Below are positions 1 to 6,600 of a stretch of DNA of 8,461 bases, piece after piece (within the stretch, counting starts at the first letter, position 1; every line of letters begins with the position of its first letter). Source of the stretch: an uncultured Collinsella sp. Its GTDB lineage: Bacteria > Actinomycetota > Coriobacteriia > Coriobacteriales > Coriobacteriaceae. Where the stretch lies: contig URTB01000051.1 of the NCBI GenBank assembly GCA_900550595.1, positions 1 through 8,461 of the forward strand, written 5' to 3'. The position numbers and the translations under genes were made by a program. The notes under the pieces are model-generated. The model saw nothing but the letters and a program-made list of their open reading frames with translations. It was not told where the DNA came from and did no database searches.

Positions 1-470
1 TCCATCACATGCAGCGTGACGGGTGCTTCGGGCTTGGGCGGAAACGCATCGACACGGCCCTGTACCAGCGCAAAGCGTTCGGAACCAAAATACTTCTCGA
101 TAAGCGGAGACGCCGAGACGTGGTCCTTGTTGGTGAGCACGGCAAGCTGCACACCTGCGGCGCGCAGGCGGTCGAGCATCTCAATCGTGCCGGCATAGGG
201 GGCGGTGTGGTCCTCCTTGTGCTCGCCGTAGTAAACCCTAAACTCGGCAAGCGTCTGCTCAAACATACGGCCGTCGCCCGCGTACTCGGCAGGCATAAAA
301 CGCTCAACCAGCTTGAGCATGCCGTTTCCCACCTTGTAGCGGTACTCGTCAACGGCAAACGTGGGCCAGCCGTGCGCCTCGCAGGTATGGTTGCCGGCGG
401 CCGCCAGATCCTCGAGCGTGTTGAGGATGGTGCCGTCCAGGTCAAAGATCACATGGGAAAAAGCTGCCAT
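1..470 (-). CDS. HAD-superfamily phosphatase, phosphoglycolate phosphatase-like (partial, 3' end outside window)
   Basis: Reading the minus strand from an ATG at 470-468 gives 156 codons with no stop up to the window edge. The product begins MAAFSHVIFDLDGTILNT. This contains HAD motif I (D10-L-D12-G-T), with the nucleophile Asp10 and acid/base Asp12. A helical cap region covers about residues 18-90. Motif II is in AVLTNK (Thr113) and the motif III lysine lies in FPPKPEAP (K146). Motif IV (acidic pair) is beyond the window. Spacing and the KP-x-P signature fit the Gph/PGMB-type subfamily, which hydrolyses small phosphate monoesters such as 2-phosphoglycolate in the cytoplasm; the exact substrate cannot be read from this part. 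A GGGAG ribosome binding site lies 7 nt upstream of the ATG, which supports this start. The gene is divergent from the C69 peptidase gene, so the two share an upstream region but not an operon. Confidence 0.88.
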   Translation of the reverse strand, partial: MAAFSHVIFDLDGTILNTLEDLAAAGNHTCEAHGWPTFAVDEYRYKVGNGMLKLVERFMPAEYAGDGRMFEQTLAEFRVYYGEHKEDHTAPYAGTIEMLDRLRAAGVQLAVLTNKDHVSASPLIEKYFGSERFALVQGRVDAFPPKPEAPVTLHVM

Positions 471-500
471 AGGTACGCTCCCATCAAGATGACTCATCAA

Positions 501-528
501 AACGGCACCCATGATAGCGCGTGCCGTT
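501..528 (-). other. Small hairpin in the 5' leader of the HAD phosphatase gene
   Basis: AACGGCAC (501-508) and GTGCCGTT (521-528) form a perfect 8-bp stem with a 12-nt loop. On the minus strand the stem is followed by TTTTGATG and lies about 30 nt before the start codon at 470. It could be a weak attenuator-like or leader structure, or chance. There is no further evidence for function. Confidence 0.35.
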
Positions 529-540
529 CCAGTCGGGCAT

Positions 541-660
541 GAGCGGGCCAAATGTCCCCCGTGGGACTGAGGGGGCCAAAAGTCCCCGTTAAAACGCTTA
601 AATGGCCTCTAACAGGTACATTTGGCCCCCTCAGCCCCACGGGGGACACTCGGCCCGCTC
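541..660. repeat. 120-bp dispersed palindromic repeat, copy 1
   Basis: The element begins GAGCGGGCC and ends GGCCCGCTC. Its first and last 40 bases are inverted repeats with only three mismatches. The 40-bp centre contains a smaller inverted repeat (GTTAAAA near 588-594 against the CTAACAGG region near 609-616). Each arm itself contains two direct copies of a GGGCCAAAnGTCCCC-like unit spaced 28 bp (GGGCC at 545 and 573), mirrored in the right arm, so the element holds four units. Copy 2 at 3116-3235 differs at 6 of 120 positions. Similarity continues about 10-20 bases to the right (AATCTTGCG). There is no transposase, so it looks like a MITE- or REP/BIME-like non-coding repeat. Confidence 0.85.
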
Positions 661-868
661 AATCTTGCGCACGGGGCTTATCGGCCTGTTCAACCCTGCG
701 GGGAATGCCGCCTGCCAGATGCAAACGACCGGTCACGGGTTGTTACGAGTGCCGTGTCCATACTTCCTTAACACATAAGATAAGCTGATAACTGCATATT
801 CAATCCGATTTACCCAGCTAAAGTGTTCTCATTACGCATATTGTTGGTGGGTAGTTCGGGCTCCGTGT

Positions 869-877
869 GGAGGGGAG
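869..877 (+). promoter_or_regulatory. Ribosome binding site of the C69 peptidase gene
   Basis: GGAGGGGAG ends 5 nt before ATG 883. It decides the start: the in-frame ATG-less extension upstream to 823 has no comparable site, and starting at 883 gives a textbook signal peptide directly. Confidence 0.8.
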
Positions 878-882
878 AACGT

Positions 883-3027
883 ATGAGGTTACCGGCTTTT
901 GCTAAGAAGGCGTTTAGGGGGGGCATAGTCGCGGCGCTTGTGCTTGCCATGCCCGCGCCCGCGCTCGCCTGCACGCAGGTTTACATCGGTAAGAACCAGA
1001 CAACGACGGGCGATGCCTATGTCGGCCGCGCCGAGGACTATTCACCTCGCTACTGCAAGACCTTTGGCGTGCAGCAGCCGATCGACAACCCTGTCTTCCG
1101 TTCTTTCGAGAACGATTCTGTGCCGGGGACCGGCTTTGAGTACACCTATCAGGGTCGCTCGTATCGTTACACCTATGTTCGTGACAATCCCGATGAGTGG
1201 GATGCCCAGGACGACGAGGCAGCGTCCCGCGTGTATTCCGAGGCCGGCACCAACGAGCGCGGCGTCTCCGTTTCCGCGACGCTCACAACGGATTACAACG
1301 ACGGAATCGATGCTATCGACCCTCGTGTCGACACGGGCATCGGCGAGTATAACCTGGCCGACTACCTGTTGAGCGTTTCGTTCACGGCGCGCGACGGCGT
1401 GGAGAAGCTCGGCGCCATCATCGATCAGTATGGCTCTCAGGACTGCAACCAGATCGTCATTGCCGACAATACCGAGACCTGGATTTTCGCTCAGCTTTCG
1501 GGCCATCAGTGGATTGCCGTCAAGATGGGCGACGACGTGGCGTCCGTTAATCCCAACATCGGCGGCCTGCAGTATAAGGTCGATCTTGACGATGCGAGTC
1601 AGTGCCTGCACTCGGCCGATGTCGTGACGCTGCCCGAGTCCAACGGCGTTCTCGTAACCTATGACGACGGCACGCCGAACATCTTCAAGACGTATGGCAA
1701 GGAGAATTCGGGTTCGTCGCAGAATACGCGCCTGGCCCAGGGACGTGCTTACTTCGGTGCTGCCCTTGCGCCTCAGACGGACTATACCGTTGATGAACAG
1801 GGTCGCGTCACCTCGCTCATCGACCCGCAGCTGACGTTTACGCCGGGCATCAAATCCGATACGTTCACGGCGTTGCGTTCCCTCGCTGCCCGCGGTGAGC
1901 AGGATGACAGCCTCAACGCCAATCTCAACAGTGCCCTGTATGCCATCGGCAACAACAGGACGACCGAGGGCAATATCTTCCAGATTCGGTCCGGCCTTTC
2001 CAGTGATATCGCCACGATTCAGTGGGAAGCGCTTTCGCGTTGCGAGTTCAGCGTGTACCTGCCCAGCTACTCTGCGCTGTTGACGGAAGTTCCGGCTGAC
2101 TACTTCCCGGCGTGGAACACGGTGGACGGCACTTATACAGGACGCAAGGACGACGTTGCGCAGGCTTTGGTCGAAAAGGACGGCAAGAACCTCGACTACG
2201 TCTTCATGGACATCAACACGCTCGCCTACAACAACCGTGCCTCGATGGGTGAGAACGTGCGCGCCTACCTCGATGTCCTTCAGAAGCAGGTTATCGCCCA
2301 GCAGGACGTTGTTGACGGGTTGATGCAGGCGACCCCTGCCGATCAGCGCACGGACCTTGCCAACAAGGCGTTTGCCGCAGTGAGCGAACAGGTCTACAAC
2401 AAGGCGGCCAAGCTTCTCGATGAGATGCGCGCCTATGTGAATGCGGGAGATACCTCGAGTGCGTTTATGCCGAGCGACTATGACGCCGAGAATGGAACCT
2501 CCCGGACCCCGATTATGTACGCGTCCGCTTTTGTTGCTCCCAGCATCACGGCTCAGCCGCAGTCGGTAACGTGTGCTCAGGGCGCTGAGGCCAAGCTGAG
2601 CGTTGCTGCGACGGTTGATGACAGCGTGGATGGCTCGGATGCCCAGCTTACCTACCAGTGGTTCGTCAAGGGCGAGGACGGTAACTTCTCTGCCATCGAC
2701 GGGGCGACGGCGGCTGAGTACGTCGCCGCGACGACCGAGGTCGGTTCAAAGGTGTATCGCGTTGAGGTGACGAGTGCTGCCGGGCTGGTTTCCACGTCCG
2801 ATGAAGCGACGGTGACCGTGACGCAGGCTGCGCAGGAGGAGCCTGGGCAGAAGCCCGGTCAGAAGACGGATGTGAAGACGGACGTCAAGACCGATACCGC
2901 CAAGAAGGCGACCAAGGGAGGGCTTGCCAAGACCGGTGATTCGTCTGTGGTGACCGTGGCGCTTCTGACGGTGGCTGGAGTTCTGGCCGTTATGGGGGCC
3001 GTGCTTATCCGCAAGCGTGCGAATTAA
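883..3027 (+). CDS. Secreted, wall-anchored family C69 dipeptidase (Ntn hydrolase) with Ig-like domain
   Basis: The product has 714 residues. Residues 1-29 are a signal peptide: positive n-region (FAKKAFR), hydrophobic core, and ALA just before Cys30. The catalytic part (about 30-530) matches the C69/PepD family: N-terminal CTQVYIG with Cys30 as the expected nucleophile, R49 and E51-D52 in VGRAEDY, N124-ERG-V, GHQW (207-210) followed by a DD pair and a conserved Asn region, and ATIQWEALSR (377-386). Family members cleave dipeptides. An Ig-like domain follows (about 553-647; typical YQW and YRVEV strands), then a Lys/Thr/Gln-rich linker with KTDV repeats (about 648-680). The C terminus has the sorting signal LAKTG (681-685), a hydrophobic helix and RKRAN, so the enzyme is likely attached to the cell wall by a sortase. 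The transcript probably ends at the hairpin at 3061. Direct repeat copies flank the gene. The family call is firm; the substrate is not known. Confidence 0.92.
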   Translation: MRLPAFAKKAFRGGIVAALVLAMPAPALACTQVYIGKNQTTTGDAYVGRAEDYSPRYCKTFGVQQPIDNPVFRSFENDSVPGTGFEYTYQGRSYRYTYVRDNPDEWDAQDDEAASRVYSEAGTNERGVSVSATLTTDYNDGIDAIDPRVDTGIGEYNLADYLLSVSFTARDGVEKLGAIIDQYGSQDCNQIVIADNTETWIFAQLSGHQWIAVKMGDDVASVNPNIGGLQYKVDLDDASQCLHSADVVTLPESNGVLVTYDDGTPNIFKTYGKENSGSSQNTRLAQGRAYFGAALAPQTDYTVDEQGRVTSLIDPQLTFTPGIKSDTFTALRSLAARGEQDDSLNANLNSALYAIGNNRTTEGNIFQIRSGLSSDIATIQWEALSRCEFSVYLPSYSALLTEVPADYFPAWNTVDGTYTGRKDDVAQALVEKDGKNLDYVFMDINTLAYNNRASMGENVRAYLDVLQKQVIAQQDVVDGLMQATPADQRTDLANKAFAAVSEQVYNKAAKLLDEMRAYVNAGDTSSAFMPSDYDAENGTSRTPIMYASAFVAPSITAQPQSVTCAQGAEAKLSVAATVDDSVDGSDAQLTYQWFVKGEDGNFSAIDGATAAEYVAATTEVGSKVYRVEVTSAAGLVSTSDEATVTVTQAAQEEPGQKPGQKTDVKTDVKTDTAKKATKGGLAKTGDSSVVTVALLTVAGVLAVMGAVLIRKRAN

Positions 3028-3060
3028 CCGGAGCGGGTCATAAACGACAGCCCTAACTAA

Positions 3061-3096
3061 AAACGGTCCCGTACGAGTAATCGTGCGGGACCGTTT
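3061..3096 (+). terminator. Hairpin terminator after the C69 peptidase gene
   Basis: Arms 3061-3076 and 3081-3096 pair over 16 bp (one T-G wobble) around a GTAA tetraloop. The hairpin lies 33 nt after the stop codon. The T-tract is short on the plus strand (TTT), and an A-run precedes the stem, so it could also work on minus-strand transcripts. Confidence 0.85.
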
Positions 3097-3115
3097 GCTT
3101 GAGCTAAAGCAAAAT

Positions 3116-3235
3116 GAGCGGGCCAAAAAGCCCCCGTGGGACTGAGGGGGCCAAAAGTCCCTGTTAAAACGCTTAAATGGCTTCTAACAGGTACATTTGG
3201 CCCCCTCAGCCCCACGGGGGACATTCGGCCCGCTC
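3116..3235. repeat. 120-bp dispersed palindromic repeat, copy 2
   Basis: Same length, ends and orientation as the copy at 541-660, with 6 differences: a cluster of three near position 13-15 of the element, and three single C-to-T changes. The outer 40-base arms have five mismatches. The central small stem (CTGTTAAAA against TTCTAACAG) is better paired than in copy 1. The right flank again reads AATCTTGCG. It sits between the terminator of the peptidase gene and the promoter of the large surface-protein gene. Confidence 0.85.
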
Positions 3236-3298
3236 AATCTTGCGGGCGGGCTTGGTTCGTTAGCGGCCTAGTGGCGATATGGGTTGCCTATAGGTGGT

Positions 3299-3336
3299 CA
3301 TCCGGGAGCCATATGGCTCGGGTATGGCGGTTTTTT
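3299..3336 (+). terminator. Candidate intrinsic terminator downstream of repeat copy 2
   Basis: A perfect palindrome GAGCCATATGGCTC (3306-3319) is flanked by further complementary bases (CATCC before, GGTATG after, with bulges). It is followed by GCGG and a run of six T (3331-3336). It lies just before the promoter of the next gene, so it would insulate that gene from readthrough. An alternative fold uses GCCATA (3308-3313) with TATGGC (3323-3328). Moderate support only. Confidence 0.55.
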
Positions 3337-3346
3337 GTGTAGCGCA

Positions 3347-3376
3347 TTGACCGATTTACCTGCGGTAACGTACACT
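3347..3376 (+). promoter_or_regulatory. Sigma-70-type promoter for the cobalamin-riboswitch transcript
   Basis: TTGACC (3347-3352) and TACACT (3371-3376) are separated by 18 bp, which places the transcript start at about 3383, just before the riboswitch. The spacer contains an inverted repeat TTACC-TGC-GGTAA (3356-3368) that could be an operator. It is the best promoter pair in the region but is inferred from sequence alone. Confidence 0.6.
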
Positions 3377-3397
3377 TCCTCCGATTAAAAATAGAAG

Positions 3398-3503
3398 CCG
3401 GAGCACGGGTGCGCGCGAGCGCATAAAGGGGAATCGGGTGAGAATCCCGAGCAAGGCGGTTACTGTATGCGGGCGCGCCCGCGAGTCAGATTACCTGCCC
3501 GCG
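3398..3503 (+). promoter_or_regulatory. Cobalamin (B12) riboswitch
   Basis: The conserved core is plain. AAAGGGGAATCGGGTGAGAA (3425-3444), continuing ATCCCGAGC, matches the GGGAA-n-GGTG-n-A-n-CC block. TTACTGTA (3460-3467) matches the ACTGT element, and GAGTCAGATTACCTGCC (3483-3499) matches the B12-box/3' core. CGGGT (3406-3410) can pair with ACCTG (3493-3497) to close the domain. TGCGC-GCGA-GCGCA (3410-3423) forms a short stem, and GCGGGC-GC-GCCCGC (3469-3482) another. The aptamer is compact, without large peripheral arms. Such riboswitches bind adenosylcobalamin or related corrinoids and usually turn off corrinoid uptake or synthesis genes when B12 is plentiful. Here it leads into the 1509-residue surface-protein gene. 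Edges are approximate. Confidence 0.9.
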
Positions 3504-3636
3504 CTCTTCTCGAAACCGAGGGCCTCTCTGTTTGCCGCTGGATTCCGGTCTACAAGGGGTGCTGCTGAGCGTGCGTTTTGCTGCCGATAGGGTGGCTGAC
3601 GTGCGCCTTTGTGCTGCCGGGGTATCGCCTGTCCCG
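3504..3636 (+). other. Leader between riboswitch aptamer and the RBS hairpin
   Basis: This untranslated stretch links the aptamer to the ribosome-binding-site hairpin. It shows a small CTCG-AAAC-CGAG stem just after the aptamer and a loose direct repeat (GTGCGTTTTGCTGCCG near 3571 and GTGCGCCTTTGTGCTGCCG near 3601). No T-run that would mark an intrinsic terminator is visible, which argues for translational rather than transcriptional control. The frame is open from 3532, but that part has no ribosome binding site and does not look like protein. Confidence 0.5.
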
Positions 3637-3679
3637 CCTTCTTCGCCATGGCTCTATTGCAGGTTCGCGAAAGAAGGAG
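3637..3679 (+). promoter_or_regulatory. Ribosome-binding-site-sequestering hairpin and RBS
   Basis: CCTTCTTCGC (3637-3646) pairs with GCGAAAGAAGG (3667-3677) over 10 bp with one bulged A and a 20-nt loop. The right arm includes part of the Shine-Dalgarno AGGAG (3675-3679), which lies 5 nt before the GTG start at 3685. This is a likely expression platform: when folded it would block translation. What frees it in the ligand-free state cannot be seen without RNA folding. Confidence 0.6.
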
Positions 3680-3684
3680 AATGG

Positions 3685-6600
3685 GTGACGCGAAACAACA
3701 TTATGCTCAAGCGCCTGGGAGCCGCTGCTTTCTCGGCGCTGCTCGTCTGGTCGATGCCGGGTACGTCGGCATTTGCCGAGGGCGTGGCAGAGGTCGCTGT
3801 GCAGGCGCAGGCCCAGGCCTCGCAGCAGGCGGATACTGCCGAGAATGCCGACGAGTCGAGTTTCACTGCGGACGAGCAGACGGGTGCTGAAGGCGCCGAG
3901 GCATCGGCGGACGAGGCGAGCTCCGAGGCCGCTCCGTCTGCCGATGAGAGCCTTGCTGCCGCGGCGGACATCGACGACGAGGATGCCGATGCTCAGCAGG
4001 CACGCGGCGCGCGCGTCGCCAAGGCCGGCGAGACCGTGATGGTCTCTTTTGCCGATGAGCTGCCCACCATCATCGAGGCCGGGGCTGTCGTGAAGCTCGC
4101 GGCGAATATCAGCCTTGAGGCTGGCCAACAGATCGAGACCGTGGCCGGTACGCTCGATGGCCAGGGCCACAGCATCGTGCTCAACGGCAAGGCGCTGGCG
4201 AAGAGCGTGGCTGGTACGGTACAGAATCTGGGCGTGACGGGTTCGATGACGATTTCTGGCACCGACGGTCCTATCGCCACCACATGCTCGGGTACCGTGC
4301 AAATGTGCTGGTCGACGGCAAGCCCCTCTGACGACAATTGGACTTTCGCTGACGCTGCCGGTCTTGTAGGCAAGCTCGATGGCGGTTCGGTGCTCAACTC
4401 GTATTACGCCGGCAGCCTCAGCGGCATGCCCTTTGGCGGTTACGGCCTCGTTGCCTGGTATCAGTCTGGCACCGTGACCAACAATCTGTTCACTGCGGGC
4501 GATCAGGCGTGCGGCTACAAGGTCGATTCTTCCTTTGGCAGCAAAATCTCTGTCGACGACCTCAAGACCCAGGCCTCGGTCGATAAGCTCAACACCGATG
4601 CCCCTGCCACCGGCTTTACCTGGTCTGCGCAGGGCGGTTTGCCTGTGCTGATCTCGGGCGGCGCTGCGGTCGTCGTGAACAAGGATGCCCTCAAGGCTGC
4701 GATTGACGATGCCAACGCCAAGATCGAGAACGACTACACGGCCGAGAGCTGGTCGAAGCTCGCTGAGGCCCTTGTGAGCGCTCAAGACGTCTACGCCAAC
4801 GATGACGCCAAGCAGGCCGAGGTCAACGCCGCAACCAAGACGCTCACCGATGCTATTGCCGCGCTCGAGAAGCCCAAGCCCACCGAGCCCGTGGCTCAGC
4901 CGCAGAACGTAGTGCACCTGAGCTCGCAGAGCGACCTCGAAAACAAGTTCAAGCCCGCCGACGCCGACGCCGATGCCTATTACGTTCTCGACAACGACAT
5001 TACCATCGATGACGAGTACTTCTTTGCTCCCATGGGCATACTTGCGGGCACACTCGACGGCCAGGGCCACACCATCACCTTCGCCAACGGCGGTGGCGTG
5101 AAGTCGCTCATGGGCGGCGTTGCCTCCACGGGCGTGGTGCAGAACATCTCGTTTGCCGGCAAACTGAAGCAAGCGACGGACGGCAAGGCGTTCGGCCCCC
5201 TGGGCAACAGTGTGCAGGGCGCCGTGCTCAACTGCTCCACGAGCGTGACCGGCAAGGGCGTTGCGGGCTTTGCGCGCACGCTCGACGGCGGCATCGTGTC
5301 CAACTGCGTGTCGACCTCCGAGGGCACGGCGGGCGCGCTGTTCGCGACCTACATCGCGGGCCAGCTCGTCAACACCTACTGGGGCGCATTCCTCACCAAC
5401 AAGATGGACGCCCCCGCCTCGGTGCTCGTCAACGCCTATGCCGTCGACCCGGCCGACATGGCCACCGACGCCTTCGCCGACCTCATCAACGCTAACTGCG
5501 GCGCCAACGGCAGCAGCTGGGGTATCGATAAAAATGGCACGCCGGTCTTTGGCTCGGGCAACAGCTACCAGGCGCCCGAGGATACCACGCCCGACGACAC
5601 CTACACCGTGAGCTTCACGGCCAACGACGGCACCAGCCAGGCGGTTGCCGACCATATGCTCGAGGTTTCGCCCGACGCTGTGAACGCCTACCGCAAACTT
5701 GGCGTTTTTGCGCTTAAGGGCGTGCCGGCCACGAGCACCGTCACCTGGGGCACCGACGATGCCAACCGCGGAAACATCGGTATCAACGAGTCCACGGGCG
5801 AGCTCTACATCTACGACAACGCCACCGGCACGGTGACCGCCACCGAGCATAAGGCCAATGGTTCCGAGCAGACCGTGGCCACCATCAAGATCAAGGCCAA
5901 GGCCAAACAGTTCGATGACTTTGAGCTGTGGTATCGTGCCTCCGACGGCACCGTGAGCGACGTGACCGATGGTGCGGCTACCGTCCAGGGCTCCGAGGTG
6001 CGCAACCTCGAGGTGCGCGTGCATTACGTCGACGCCGATAAGGACGAGTACGTGCCCGTTTCGTTCAGCCGCTTCCACTTTGCCTCGAGCGATCCTACGA
6101 CCATCTACAGCAACGACTACTCGGCCTGCTTTTACTTCAAGCATGCCGGCAGTGCCACGATCACCGTTACCCCGCGCGACGTCGCATCTGCGGGCGCTGG
6201 CTCCAAGAGCGTGACGCTGACGTCAGAAGCCGTGGCCGCCACGTCCATCTCGATGGGCTATAACGAGGACGGCGCCACCGTCTACCTGCAGGGCCGCAAC
6301 CCGCTCTCCGAGCGCGGCGCGTTTTTGACCGATCACGCACGCCCGGTGGTGGCGCCCGACAACGCCACCAACCGCGACAACTTTACCGTGACGAGCAGCG
6401 ATCCTGCCGTGGCGGCCTACGCCACCGCGGGCGAGATCGGCTACACGGCGTACAAGGCTGGCACCACCACGTTTACCGCGACGCTGCCCGACACGGACGC
6501 CGATGGCAAGGTCATCAGCGCGTCGTGCGACGTGACTTATGCTTACCAAAATCCGCTTGCGAGCGTGACGGCCGGCACGGACAGCCTCTACCTCAAGGCC

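Larger units (their letters stand above)
471..882. other. Divergent intergenic region between HAD phosphatase and C69 peptidase
   Basis: This 412-base stretch separates two divergent genes. It holds a small hairpin in the leader of the left gene (501-528), copy 1 of the 120-bp palindromic repeat (541-660), and an AT-richer stretch at about 760-840 that probably carries the promoter of the peptidase gene. No clear sigma-70 pair can be picked there: TTAACA (768-773) and TATTCA (797-802) are only weak candidates with non-ideal spacing. The region 661-760 shows no gene or structured motif that I can support. Short open frames across the repeat are not convincing genes. Confidence 0.6.

Noticed and set aside
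552..788. Short open frame across repeat copy 1, with a matching frame at 3136-3342 in copy 2 (shared peptide GLRGPKVPVKTLKW)
   Set aside because: The similarity follows from the DNA repeat. Differences between copies are not biased to silent positions, there is no ribosome binding site, and the sequence is mostly palindrome.
823..882. Upstream in-frame extension of the C69 gene (20 residues)
   Set aside because: The start at 883 has a strong GGAGGGGAG site and a proper signal peptide; the extension has neither.
541..3235. Composite transposon or integron-like cassette made of the two repeats
   Set aside because: No transposase, integrase or clear target-site duplication is visible, so only recombination between repeats is proposed.
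3532..3684. In-frame upstream extension of the large gene starting MPLDSGLQG
   Set aside because: It lies in the riboswitch leader, has no ribosome binding site and would bury the signal peptide. GTG 3685 with AAGGAG is better.
3550..6144. 864-codon open frame on the minus strand opposite the large surface-protein gene
   Set aside because: Shadow of a GC-rich, biased plus-strand gene. Its His/Arg/Gly/Val-rich composition with no domain, against the clear signal peptide and domains on the plus strand, argues against it.
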